Notes: generated by a model not told the origin, from the sequence alone. A DNA stretch of 64,000 nt from Oleiharenicola lentus (GCF_004118375.1 NZ_SDHX01000002.1:485001-549000); one strand, 5' to 3'; shown: positions 52,218 to 60,903, counted from the first letter of the stretch. Made by a program: numbers and translations.

Positions 52218-52288
52218 GCCCACGGAACACACGGAATACACTGAACATTAGGCCGCTTCCTTCCGTGTATTCCGTGTGTTCCGTGGGC
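52218..52288. repeat. Long inverted repeat between leuC and leuD
   Basis: GCCCACGGAACACACGGAAT (arm 52218-52245) and its inverse (52261-52288) pair over 28 bases with one mismatch around a 15-base loop. The arm itself is made of CACGGAA/ACACGGAAT units. It has no T-run, so it is not a normal terminator. It would form a very stable RNA hairpin in the leuCD transcript. Confidence 0.9.
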
Positions 52289-52304
52289 CCAACTCCTCTT
52301 TCTC

Positions 52305-52913
52305 ATGGCCTTAGCTAAAATCACCTCCGTCACCGGCCGCGCCGTTCCCGTCGTCGGCAACGACATCGACACCGACCGCATCATCCCCGCGCGCTTCATG
52401 AAGTGCGTGACCTTCGATGGTCTCGGCGAATTCCTGTTCAACGACGTCCGCAAGGACCCGAAGACCGGCGCCACGACCGACCACCCGCTCAACCAGCCGC
52501 GCTATCAGGGCGCGACGATCCTGCTCTCCGGCGCGAACTTCGGCTGCGGTTCCTCCCGCGAACACGCCCCGCAGGCCATTCAGAAATACGGCTTCAAGGC
52601 CATCATCGCCGAGAGCTACGCCGAGATTTTCTTCGGCAACAGCACGACGCTCGGCATGCCCTGCGTCACCGCCGCCCGTGAGGATATCGCCAAGATCGCC
52701 GCCGCCGTGGACCAGAACCCACAGACCGAGGTCACCATTGATCTGGTGAAGCTCGAAGTCCGCTTCGCCGGCCAGACCGTGAAGATCACGCAGCGCGAGT
52801 CCGCCCGCGACGCCCTGATCAACGGCCGCTGGGACGCCATCGGCGAACTCCTCGACGGCGTCCCCGCCGTCAAGACCACCGCGGCCAAGCTGCCCTACCT
52901 GGCGACCGCCTGA
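52305..52913 (+). CDS. leuD: 3-isopropylmalate dehydratase small subunit
   Basis: This 202-aa protein is the swivel-domain partner of LeuC. It has VVGNDIDTDRIIPARFMK at residues 15-32, then ILLSGANFGCGSSREHAPQA (the substrate-binding loop, about 70-90) and IIAESYAEIFFGNS. It has the normal length for bacterial LeuD and starts with ATG. A strong terminator follows, ending the leuCD unit. Confidence 0.96.
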   Translation: MALAKITSVTGRAVPVVGNDIDTDRIIPARFMKCVTFDGLGEFLFNDVRKDPKTGATTDHPLNQPRYQGATILLSGANFGCGSSREHAPQAIQKYGFKAIIAESYAEIFFGNSTTLGMPCVTAAREDIAKIAAAVDQNPQTEVTIDLVKLEVRFAGQTVKITQRESARDALINGRWDAIGELLDGVPAVKTTAAKLPYLATA

Positions 52914-52937
52914 TCGCAGATTCATTGGCTCTCTCCC

Positions 52938-52966
52938 AGGGCGGGTCGGCCAGACCCGCCCTTTTG
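52938..52966 (+). terminator. Intrinsic terminator after leuD
   Basis: AGGGCGGGTC (52938-52947) pairs with GACCCGCCCT (52953-52962) as a perfect 10-bp stem with a 5-base loop, followed by TTTGC. Confidence 0.82.
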
Positions 52967-53038
52967 CTTGGCTGCGCTAAAGGTATAACGGCTTCAGCGC
53001 TTGCGACGACCTTAGAGTGAGCGAAGGTCTTGCTCACC

Positions 53039-54694
53039 GTGAGCGCCCCCACCCCGACGATCCGCAACCCGGTCCTGCCGGGCTTCAACCCCGACCCTTC
53101 CCTCCTCCGCGTCGGAGACGACTACTACATCGCGACGTCCACCTTCGAGTGGTTCCCCGGGGTGCAGATCCACCATTCGCGCGACCTCGTCAATTGGCGG
53201 CTGCTCTGCCGCCCGCTCAGCCGTCCAAGCCAGCTCAACATGCTCGGCGATCCCGACTCCTGCGGCATTTGGGCGCCGTGCCTCAGTCACGCCGACGGCA
53301 AATTCTGGCTGATCTACACGGACGTGAAGCGCTACGGCCGCACCTCGGTGGGCGGCGCCTCGGGGGCGTCGCTGCGCGATTTCCACAACTATCTCGTCAC
53401 CGCCGACCGCATCGATGGCGACTGGTCAGACCCGGTCTATATGAACAGCAGCGGCTTCGATCCCTCGCTCTTCCACGACGACGACGGCCGCAAATGGTTC
53501 GTCAACCAGCTCTGGGATCACCGCCCCGCCAGCAACCGCTTCGCCGGCATCGTGCTCCAGGAATACTCGGTGAAGGAACGCAAGCTGATCGGCACGCGCG
53601 TGAATATCTTTCCCGGCACGCCGCTTGGCCTCACCGAGGCGCCGCACCTCTACAAGCGCAATGGCTGGTATTACCTCATCACCGCCGAGGGCGGCACCGG
53701 CTGGGGTCACGCCGTCACGCTGTGCCGCTCGCGCACGCTGACCGGCCCCTACGAACTGCACCCGGAAAATCCGTTCCTCACCGCCCGTCACCGGCCCGAC
53801 GCCCCCCTTCAACGCGCGGGTCACGCCGACCTCGTCGAGACGCAGGACGGCCAGACTTGGATCGCCTACCTTTGCGGACGCCCTCTCAGGAACCGCGGCC
53901 GCTGCACGCTCGGCCGTGAGACGGCCATCCAGCCGCTGGTCTGGGGAGCGGACGGCTGGCCGCGCACCACCGACGGCCAGGGCATCCCTCAACTCAATCC
54001 GCCGGCCCCGGATCTGCCGTCGCACCCTTTCCCGCCCTCGCCGGCCCGCCGGGACTTTGATTCGACGTTACTGCCCGGCGAGTTCCAGTGGCTCCGCAGC
54101 CCATGGCCGGAAGAACTGTTCAGCCTCACCGCCCGGCCCGGCCACCTCCGGCTCTACGGACGCGAGACCATCGGCAGCCTTTTCAAACAGGCGCTCGTGG
54201 CCCGCCGCCAACAGGCCCACTGCTACAGCGCCGCGACGGTCATCGAATTCGAACCTGAACACTTCCAACAACTCGCCGGCCTCGTGTGCTACTACGGCGC
54301 GGCCAAGTTTCACTACCTCTACATCTCGCACGATGAAATTATCGGCAAACACCTGCGTGTGATGTCGGCCATCCCCGACGGCGTCGTGGGCGACTCCTTC
54401 ACCGCCCCGATCGCAATCCCGACCGGCCGGCGCATCGAGCTGCGCGTCGAAGTGGACGAAGAGCGCCTGCACTTCGGTTACCGTCTCGAGGGCGCCGGCG
54501 CGTGGTCATGGATTCCGCAGATCTTCGACGCCAGCATTCTCTCGGACGAGGCCACCATGCCCGGCTTGCCGAACTTCACCGGCGCGTTCGTGGGGATGGC
54601 CTGCCAGGACATGGCCGGCACGGCCCGGCCGGCCGACTTTGACTGGTTTGAATACCGCGAGCGCGCCTACGCGACCGATCCGACCACCCCCTGA
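53039..54694 (+). CDS. Glycoside hydrolase family 43 (beta-xylosidase/arabinosidase-like)
   Basis: This 551-aa enzyme has a five-bladed propeller (about 5-310) with all three catalytic acids: the general base in GFNPDPSLLRV, the pKa-modulating Asp in SSGFDPSLFHDDDG, and the general acid Glu in LTEAPHLYKRNGWYYL. Residues 335-545 form the C-terminal beta sandwich of XynB-type (GH43_11) enzymes. There is no signal peptide, so it likely cleaves xylo-oligosaccharides in the cytoplasm. It starts at GTG 53039 or TTG 53030; no ATG is available. It is convergent with the MGDG-synthase-like gene. Confidence 0.9.
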   Translation: MSAPTPTIRNPVLPGFNPDPSLLRVGDDYYIATSTFEWFPGVQIHHSRDLVNWRLLCRPLSRPSQLNMLGDPDSCGIWAPCLSHADGKFWLIYTDVKRYGRTSVGGASGASLRDFHNYLVTADRIDGDWSDPVYMNSSGFDPSLFHDDDGRKWFVNQLWDHRPASNRFAGIVLQEYSVKERKLIGTRVNIFPGTPLGLTEAPHLYKRNGWYYLITAEGGTGWGHAVTLCRSRTLTGPYELHPENPFLTARHRPDAPLQRAGHADLVETQDGQTWIAYLCGRPLRNRGRCTLGRETAIQPLVWGADGWPRTTDGQGIPQLNPPAPDLPSHPFPPSPARRDFDSTLLPGEFQWLRSPWPEELFSLTARPGHLRLYGRETIGSLFKQALVARRQQAHCYSAATVIEFEPEHFQQLAGLVCYYGAAKFHYLYISHDEIIGKHLRVMSAIPDGVVGDSFTAPIAIPTGRRIELRVEVDEERLHFGYRLEGAGAWSWIPQIFDASILSDEATMPGLPNFTGAFVGMACQDMAGTARPADFDWFEYRERAYATDPTTP

Positions 54695-54700
54695 CCGCAC

Positions 54701-55918
54701 TCAGGCGTTGCGCGCCTTGGCCGGAAACGGCCCCGGCCGGTAATCCGTGCGCGAAACCTCCTGGGCGAGGTTCACCAGCTCGGTGATGACCAGTGTCGGA
54801 TCCTCCTCGTAGCGAAGCCGGCGAAAATCGTCGCGGTATTTTTCGTAGCCGCGCGGATGCACGAGCCAGCTCTCGATCTGGCGGCCGAAATCGGCGGGTT
54901 GCTCCACCAGCTCGGCGCCGGCCCCGTTCCGGAAAAATTTAACGGTGAGCGACTCCTGCGGCATCACGCCGCCGAGCGCGTTGAACAGGATCGGACAACC
55001 GAAGTGGAGCGCCTTGGCACACGAGGTCGTGCCGCCGCGCGTGATGATCACGTCGCTGACCTGCATGAGCAGGTGCACTTCCTCGGAAAAACCGTCGAGG
55101 TAACAGTCCAGCTGGGGGTGCTCGGCGCGCCAGTGCAGCACCTTGTTGTAGGCCTCCCGGTTCCGGCCGCAGATGACCACGGCCTGCACGCGGCCGGCGA
55201 ACGGCAGCAGCTGCTCGAGGAAAGTCAGGTGGTTGTTGGCCCCGTTGCCGCCGGTCGCAAGGAACACCGTGAACAGGTCCGGCTGCAGTTCGAGCACGCG
55301 TTCGCGATAAGCGAGCCGCTCCGGCGGCAGCATGAAGGCGGTGTGCTGGCGGGGGCGCATGAGGTGCCCGCGCACGCGCGTGCGGGCGGGCGGCATGCCC
55401 AGCTTCACGGCGTAGTCGCGGGCAGTCGGGGTGCGCGAGATGTAGAGATCCGCGGTCGGCTCGACCCAGTTGATGCTGTAGCCAAAGCCGCCGGAAAATT
55501 CGCCGCAGTAGGTGGCACAGCGGACCTTGTCGCGCCCGAGGATGCGGCGGGCGGTCTGAAAATATCCGCGGTTGAGGCAGTCATGCACGCTGAACACGAG
55601 GTGCGGCTGGTATTCGCACAGGGTTTTCTCGTAGTAGCCCCGTCCGATCGCCACGGATCGCCGGTTGAGCAGGCTGAGCATCTCCACGAAGAGGAAGTAG
55701 GCCTTGTGCAGCCACGGTGACTTTTGCTGGATCCAGTTGTAGAAGCGCACCCCCGCGCTGAAGAGCCCCGACGACTTCTCCAGCATCTGCTCGATCCGCA
55801 CGTCCACGTTGTGACGGTAAAGCTCAAAGCACCACTCGGCAAAGGCCTGCGCCCGCGTGTCGTGGCCCGCGCCGGTGCTGGAGGTCAGGACAAGGATTCG
55901 GACACGCGGCTGATTCAT
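54701..55918 (-). CDS. MGDG-synthase/MurG-like glycosyltransferase
   Basis: This 405-aa GT-B (GT28-like) enzyme has the N-terminal MGDG_synth signature ILVLTSSTGAGHDTRAQAFA. It has HLVFSVHDCLNRGYFQTARR and the donor-side TVFLATGGNGANNHLTFLEQ, then VICGRNREAYNKVL and VIITRGGTTSCAKALHFGCP. Relatives add galactose or glucose to diacylglycerol (MgdA, UgtP) or GlcNAc to lipid I (MurG). The start overlaps the SDR stop (ATGA), making it the last gene of the ACP-DH / KS / SDR operon. A glycolipid role follows from that company but is inferred. Confidence 0.85.
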   Translation of the reverse strand: MNQPRVRILVLTSSTGAGHDTRAQAFAEWCFELYRHNVDVRIEQMLEKSSGLFSAGVRFYNWIQQKSPWLHKAYFLFVEMLSLLNRRSVAIGRGYYEKTLCEYQPHLVFSVHDCLNRGYFQTARRILGRDKVRCATYCGEFSGGFGYSINWVEPTADLYISRTPTARDYAVKLGMPPARTRVRGHLMRPRQHTAFMLPPERLAYRERVLELQPDLFTVFLATGGNGANNHLTFLEQLLPFAGRVQAVVICGRNREAYNKVLHWRAEHPQLDCYLDGFSEEVHLLMQVSDVIITRGGTTSCAKALHFGCPILFNALGGVMPQESLTVKFFRNGAGAELVEQPADFGRQIESWLVHPRGYEKYRDDFRRLRYEEDPTLVITELVNLAQEVSRTDYRPGPFPAKARNA

Positions 55919-56748
55919 AGGCCGAAGTAGCTCTCCTGAATCCGCCGCTTCAGCGCCAATGATCCGAAGCGCGCGAGCAAGGGCGCCACCACCGCCTGGA
56001 AGGGACGTCCCGTGCGCACCGTGCGGCTGCATCCGGCTCGCAGGGCGCGCTTGAGCGATTCCGCCGCATGCACCGGCGGCGGGCCGCTGCGCATCATCCG
56101 CTCGAAGGCGGTCCAAGCCCGGGCCATGCGACCGGCGTTGAGCGGATCGAGCCCCGGCTGGTCCGGGCGGCGCACAGAGCCCTCGAAATCGGTGCGGTAA
56201 TCCCCGGGCCGGAAATCAATCACGATCACACCGGTCCCCTTGACCTCATACATGAGGCTTTCACTGAGCGCGGACAGGCCCGCCTTCACCGCGTTATAGA
56301 CCGGCTGGTAGGGCAGGCTGAACTCACCGGCAAGGGAAGACACGTTGACGAGGGCCCCCCGCTGGCGGAGCAGCAGGCCGCGCAACCCGAGATGGGCGAG
56401 CCGCGCGGTATTCACCAGCATCACGCGAAACTGCTCCTCCCACGCGTCAAACTCCGTTGGCGCAAAGGCCCCGAAAACGCCAAAGCCGGCGTTGTTGATG
56501 ACCAGGTCAAATCCGCCCGCCGCCCGTTCCGCCTCACGAAAGGCCGCCTCGGCCCGTTCCCCGTCGGCCAGATCCAGCCGCACGGGATGAAACCCGACGC
56601 AGGCCGGCAACCGGCCGGGATCGCGCGCCGTGCCCCACACCTGGACGCCCTCCTGCAGCAGCATGTGGCTGAAAGCCAACCCCAGCCCGGTGCTGGCACC
56701 GGTGACAAAGGCGGTGCGGTAGCGGGAGGAAAGCGGACCGGCGCTCAT
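55915..56748 (-). CDS. Short-chain dehydrogenase/reductase
   Basis: This 277-aa SDR has the NAD(P)-binding TAFVTGASTGLGLAFSHMLL, the LVINNAGFGVFG motif, the catalytic Ser in ALVNVSSLAGEFSL, and the Tyr-x3-Lys YNAVKAGLSAL. The C-terminal 70 residues are basic and include KRRIQESYF. It is not a FabG by length and C-terminus, but ketoacyl reduction fits the operon. It starts 5 bases after the ketosynthase stop and overlaps the next gene by 4 bases. Confidence 0.87.
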   Translation of the reverse strand: MSAGPLSSRYRTAFVTGASTGLGLAFSHMLLQEGVQVWGTARDPGRLPACVGFHPVRLDLADGERAEAAFREAERAAGGFDLVINNAGFGVFGAFAPTEFDAWEEQFRVMLVNTARLAHLGLRGLLLRQRGALVNVSSLAGEFSLPYQPVYNAVKAGLSALSESLMYEVKGTGVIVIDFRPGDYRTDFEGSVRRPDQPGLDPLNAGRMARAWTAFERMMRSGPPPVHAAESLKRALRAGCSRTVRTGRPFQAVVAPLLARFGSLALKRRIQESYFGL

Positions 56749-56753
56749 GCGGA

Positions 56754-58013
56754 TCAACCGGCCTTGAACACGAGGCAGACGTTGGCACCGCCGAAGCCGC
56801 TGCTGTTGCTGATCACGACATTGGGACGTTGCGGCAGCGTGGCCCGGATGATGTTCAAGCCCGCGCAGGCGGGGTCGAGGTTGCTGATATGCGCGGAACC
56901 GGGGATGAACCCCTCCTTCATCGCGAGCGCGCAAAAACCAGCCTCCATCGCACCGGCCAGCGAGAGGCCGTGCCCGGTCAGGGCCTTGGTGCTGCTGATG
57001 GCCGGACGCGAGGGGTTGCCCTTGAAGATCGTGCGGAGGGCCTTGGCCTCGGAGATGTCGCCGATCGGGGTCGAGGTGGCGTGAGCGTTGACGTAGTCCA
57101 CCTCCTCGGGCGCAACCTCGGAAAGTCGCAGGGCGTTTTCGATCGCGGTGCGCAAACCGTCGCCGTCGGGATGGGAGATGGCCACATTGTATCCATCCGA
57201 GGCCTGGCCCCAGCCGGCCATCTCGCCATAGACCTTGGCGCCGCGGCGGGCGACCTCGTCTTCGCTTTCCATGACCAGCACCGTGGCTCCGCCGGTGCCA
57301 ACGAAACCGTCGCGCGCACTGTCGAAAGGGCGGGAGGCGATGGAGGGATCGTTTTGCAGCGACAGGGCGCGCATGCCGGCGAACGGCAGGATGCTCTCCA
57401 CATTGCCGTCCTCGGCCCCGATCACGAACATGCGTTTCTGCCGGCCCAGCGCGATCTCGTCATGGGCGAAGGCCAGGGCATGGGCCGAGGAAGCGCAGGC
57501 CGAGGAGAACCCCGTGGAGGCTCCGCGGATTTTGAAATGCGAAACCAGATTGAAGTTAACCGTGCCCGAAATCGAGGCGACGATCCCCAGCGGCGGACAG
57601 CGCATCACGCCCATCTTGCGCATGCGCTCGAGGTGATAGCCGAGCAGGAAGGGCGATCCGGCCGAGGCGGCGTAAAGCCCGGTGTCAGGGTTGGAAACCT
57701 CGGCCTCCGTGAGCTTCGCATCCTCAATCGCCTGCTGCATGGCGCAGTAGGCGTAAACCCCGTGCGGGGCCATGCCGCGGAGCAACTCGCGCTTGATGCG
57801 GTAGCGGGCGGGAAAGACCCAGTCCTCCTGGTCGATGGAGTCGGTCTGGAAATCCCGGATCGGGGCGGCAACCTTGACCGGCACCTCGGGCTTCTGGAAC
57901 GGCGGGTATAGCTCCATGCCATGGCGCAATTCGCGCAGGCTTTCCGACACCGAGGCGGCATCGTTGCCGATGCTCGTGATAAATCCCACTCCGGTGATAT
58001 AGACTTTCGGCAT
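56754..58013 (-). CDS. Beta-ketoacyl-ACP synthase (KAS II-like)
   Basis: This 419-aa condensing enzyme starts MPKVYITGVGFITSIGNDA. The catalytic triad is intact: the nucleophilic Cys in GFSSACASSAHAL (about 168), His in NAHATSTPIGDISEA (about 310) and His in STKALTGHGLSLAG (about 346). The C-terminal GFGGANVCLVFKAG is the usual end. Length suits FabF or aryl-polyene/polyketide-type KS enzymes. Because a housekeeping fabF would normally sit with fabD/fabG/acpP, this copy is probably specialised. ATG 58013 is preferred to TTG 58028. Confidence 0.9.
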   Translation of the reverse strand: MPKVYITGVGFITSIGNDAASVSESLRELRHGMELYPPFQKPEVPVKVAAPIRDFQTDSIDQEDWVFPARYRIKRELLRGMAPHGVYAYCAMQQAIEDAKLTEAEVSNPDTGLYAASAGSPFLLGYHLERMRKMGVMRCPPLGIVASISGTVNFNLVSHFKIRGASTGFSSACASSAHALAFAHDEIALGRQKRMFVIGAEDGNVESILPFAGMRALSLQNDPSIASRPFDSARDGFVGTGGATVLVMESEDEVARRGAKVYGEMAGWGQASDGYNVAISHPDGDGLRTAIENALRLSEVAPEEVDYVNAHATSTPIGDISEAKALRTIFKGNPSRPAISSTKALTGHGLSLAGAMEAGFCALAMKEGFIPGSAHISNLDPACAGLNIIRATLPQRPNVVISNSSGFGGANVCLVFKAG

Positions 58014-58112
58014 GAAGGAATCAGGCAAACGGGCAGGACTCGGGCCAGACCGCCAAATTTCGACGCATCAAAGTGCTTTTGCGCCGACGGTCAACCACCG
58101 CGGCAACGCCAC

Positions 58113-59057
58113 TCAGGCGTTGACCGCAGACTTGGCGGGATTGAGCGCCACCGCCTGCTCCGCCGGCGCAACCTGCGGCGTGGGCGGCTGGGCCACTTCC
58201 TCGACGTAGGCAAAGGTCAGCGTGATTTCCTCGGCGATGGCCGCCTTTTCCTGACCAACGCGGATCTGGCCCTCGAAGGTCGCCAGCGGCGACTTCAGCC
58301 GCTTGGGCTTGATCGACAGGCTGAGCACATCGCCCGGACGGCACACGCGGTGGCAACGGACACCTTCGCAGGAGGTGAAGAAAATGGTGCGGTGATCAAC
58401 CGTCTTGCCGGCCTCGCCGACCTGACCTTCGAGCAGGAAAAGGACCGCCAGCTGGCCCAAGGCCTCGAGCATGATGGAAGCCGGCAGCACGGGGTTGTCC
58501 TTGAAGTGTCCCTGCAGGAAAAACTCCTGGCCGCTGACCTTGTATTTGGCGTTGGCGCCATGGGCATTGACCGAAGCTTCGCCCAGGAAGAGGAAGGGCG
58601 GCTGGATCGGCATGATCGACACAATCTGCTCGATCGGAATGAACTTGGTGGGTTTCGGCAGGGGCAGACCGCGGACCTTGCTCTCGATGAAGGCCTTGAC
58701 GTTTCCCACGGTGCGCAAGTGGCGCAACTCCTCGTTGTTGATGGACATTTGGAGCACGTCCTCCACGAGGATAACGATTTCCATCATCGTGAGGGAGTCG
58801 ATGCCCAGATCCTCGATAATGCGGAGATCATCGTCGGCATCCTTCAGCTTCGCCCGCAGATCGGGCTCCACATAGCGCTCAATGATACCCAAGACGATGG
58901 CCGGAAGATGTTCCGTGTTGCCCGTTTTGCGAAACTGCGCCGCCGCCTCGTAAGTCGCTGCTGAGCAGCGCTTCAGAGCCTCTCTTAGGTTGGCATCATC
59001 CTCGGCGGTGAACGGCTTGAGAGTGACTCCGGACTGGGTGTTAACGGACTGTGCCAT
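58113..59057 (-). CDS. Acyl carrier protein fused to a FabA/FabZ-like dehydratase
   Basis: In this 314-aa two-domain protein, residues 50-135 are an acyl carrier domain with the phosphopantetheine serine in IIEDLGIDSLTMMEIVI. Residues 140-290 are a hotdog dehydratase with FLFLGEAS, the catalytic His in FFLQGHFKDNPVLPAS and the acid in IMLEALGQLAVL. Both sites look intact. The C-terminal 25 residues are Ala/Pro-rich. ATG 59057 is chosen. It is first in the operon, 99 bases before the KS gene, and divergent from the GT4 at 59231. Confidence 0.88.
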   Translation of the reverse strand: MAQSVNTQSGVTLKPFTAEDDANLREALKRCSAATYEAAAQFRKTGNTEHLPAIVLGIIERYVEPDLRAKLKDADDDLRIIEDLGIDSLTMMEIVILVEDVLQMSINNEELRHLRTVGNVKAFIESKVRGLPLPKPTKFIPIEQIVSIMPIQPPFLFLGEASVNAHGANAKYKVSGQEFFLQGHFKDNPVLPASIMLEALGQLAVLFLLEGQVGEAGKTVDHRTIFFTSCEGVRCHRVCRPGDVLSLSIKPKRLKSPLATFEGQIRVGQEKAAIAEEITLTFAYVEEVAQPPTPQVAPAEQAVALNPAKSAVNA

Positions 59058-59230
59058 TGGCTTCAGGTATGTTACATCCCAAAGACAAGTAAACCCCAAA
59101 AACCCTCCGCTGCCCTCGTAGAAATACGCAACGTGAGAGTAAAATTTTAGCTGATTGACTTGGACAAGGTTGCCTTGCGACATGCCGGACCCGACGGCCT
59201 CAGGCCCGAGTGCATATCCCATTGAACCCC

Positions 59231-60388
59231 ATGCCGCCCTCGGACTCTGCGCCCACACTGATTCTAGCCACTCACGAGTTCCAACCGCATCGCGGCGGAA
59301 TCGCGGTTTACTGCGCGGAAATGGCGCGAGCCGCCCAAGAGCTGGGCTATCAGGTGGAAGTCTGGGCTCCCGCGCTGCCCCCGGGAACGGAGGAGCAAGC
59401 CTGGCCATTTCTGGTGCGCCGCCTGAACCTGGCCGGCAACCACGGCCTGCTCAGCCAATGGCGCATGGCGCGTGAGCTCTTACGTCAGGGCCAACGCCTG
59501 AACCAGGCGACTCTCTACATCCCGGAGCCCGGTCCGCTGCTGGCAATGCTGCTGCTGCAGTATTTCGACACGATCCGCCCTGCCCGGCTGATGCTCACCT
59601 TCCACGGTTCGGAAATCCAGCGCCTGGGCTCGCGCCGCCTGCTGCGGTGGAGCACCAACCACCTGCTTTTCCAGACCGACCGCATCAGCGTGGTCAGCGA
59701 TTACGCCCGCCAGCTGCTGGAACAACACTTCCCCTCCTCCGCCGCGAAGGTCGTCGTCACTCCCGGTGCGTTGCGCCCCGATTTGCGGCTCAAGCAATCC
59801 GCCCCCTTGGCCGCCCCCGGGGCTAAAACCGTCATCCTGACCGTTGCCCGGCTCAATCCCCGCAAGGGCCAGCTGGAAGTCCTCCACGCTCTCAAGGCCC
59901 TGCCGCCCTCTGCCCGCGCCAACCTCGAATACCGGCTGGTCGGCGCCCACGGTAAGGAGAACTACGACCGCGCGCTCGCGGAGGCCGCCGCCAGTGCCGA
60001 TTTCCCCGTGAAATTCCTCGGCGACATCCCCGATGAAAAACTGGGCGAGGTCTACGCCCAGGCGGACATCTTTGCCATGACCAGCATGCCCCACCGCCAC
60101 AGCGTGGAGGGCTTCGGTCTCGTTTATCTGGAAGCCGGGGCCCACGGTCTGCCGATTGTGGCCCATGCCATCGGCGGTGTGCCCGAGGCCGTGGTGCATG
60201 AAGAAACCGGCCTGCTTGTGCAACCGGGTGACCGGTCCGCCCTGACTCAGGCCTTCGCCCGCCTGCTCGCCGACCCGGCCCTGCGCCGGAAACTGGGCGA
60301 AGCCGGCCGCGCCCGCGCCCTGGCCCGGACCTGGCAGGACTCGGCCGTCGCCTTGTTTGGACAACCGTCGCCCCCGCCTGCAACCTGA
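59231..60388 (+). CDS. Family 4 glycosyltransferase
   Basis: This 385-aa GT-B enzyme has ILATHEFQPHRGGIAVYCAE (the Gly-rich acceptor-domain start), LMLTFHGSEIQRLGSRRLLR and VILTVARLNPRKGQLEVLHA. Donor-site DIFAMTSMPHRHSVEGFGLV precedes YLEAGAHGLPIVAHAIGGVP, with the E-x7-E pair in EGFGLVYLE. It is divergent from the ACP-dehydratase gene across 173 bases, with the thioesterase gene next (4 bases later), so it may belong to the same lipid-sugar system. GTG 59210 is an alternative start. Confidence 0.88.
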   Translation: MPPSDSAPTLILATHEFQPHRGGIAVYCAEMARAAQELGYQVEVWAPALPPGTEEQAWPFLVRRLNLAGNHGLLSQWRMARELLRQGQRLNQATLYIPEPGPLLAMLLLQYFDTIRPARLMLTFHGSEIQRLGSRRLLRWSTNHLLFQTDRISVVSDYARQLLEQHFPSSAAKVVVTPGALRPDLRLKQSAPLAAPGAKTVILTVARLNPRKGQLEVLHALKALPPSARANLEYRLVGAHGKENYDRALAEAAASADFPVKFLGDIPDEKLGEVYAQADIFAMTSMPHRHSVEGFGLVYLEAGAHGLPIVAHAIGGVPEAVVHEETGLLVQPGDRSALTQAFARLLADPALRRKLGEAGRARALARTWQDSAVALFGQPSPPPAT

Positions 60389-60392
60389 AGCC

Positions 60393-60800
60393 ATGATTGA
60401 ATCCCACACGCTGATCACCGTCCGCTACGCCGAGACCGACATGATGGGCATCGTCTACCACGGCAACTACCTCCCGTGGTTCGAGGTCGGCCGCACCACC
60501 CTGCTCAAGGAATGCGGCTTTCCCTACCGCGATCTCGAAGCGCAGGGTTACATGCTGCCGGTGATCGAGGTCGGCGTGAAATACCAGCGCCCCGCCCGCT
60601 ACGACGACGAACTGACGATCATCACCCGGCTCAAGGAACGCCCCGCTCTCCGGATCCACCTCGAATACGAGGTGCGCCGCGGCGAGGAGCTGCTGGTCAC
60701 CGGGTTTACCACCCACGCCTTCATCAACAAATCCGGCGAACCGGTCCGCCCGCCCGCAGCCCTCACGGCGCGAATGAAGGAACTCTTCGCGAAGACCTAG
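60393..60800 (+). CDS. YbgC/4HBT-type acyl-CoA thioesterase
   Basis: This 135-aa hotdog thioesterase has the family core VRYAETDMMGIVYHGNYLPW with the catalytic aspartate in ETDMMGIVYHGNY, then GYMLPVIEVGVKYQRPARY and TTHAFINKSGEPVRPP. YbgC-like enzymes hydrolyse acyl-CoA or acyl-ACP. The ATG lies 4 bases after the GT4 stop, so it is co-transcribed. Its place next to the KS/ACP-dehydratase operon suggests a chain-release role. Confidence 0.88.
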   Translation: MIESHTLITVRYAETDMMGIVYHGNYLPWFEVGRTTLLKECGFPYRDLEAQGYMLPVIEVGVKYQRPARYDDELTIITRLKERPALRIHLEYEVRRGEELLVTGFTTHAFINKSGEPVRPPAALTARMKELFAKT

Positions 60801-60843
60801 TGCGGTTCAGATTGAAGTTTAACCGCGCTGGCGGATGCCCGTT

Positions 60844-60903
60844 TGTAGGTTCGTCGCTTGCGAAGAACTAGTGTGCGAGGTCGGACCAAGGTCCGGCCCT
60901 ACA
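60844..60903. repeat. Double-hairpin REP-like element with short terminal inverted repeats
   Basis: TGTAGG (60844) and CCTACA (60898) bound two hairpins: GTTCGTCGC/GCGAAGAAC (60849-60868) and GGTCGGACC/GGTCCGGCC (60879-60898), each with one mismatch and a 2-base loop. It lies between two convergent genes. A partial relative, with CGCTTGCGACGACC and a following AGCGAAGGTC, occurs at about 52998-53029 before the GH43 gene. Confidence 0.7.
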
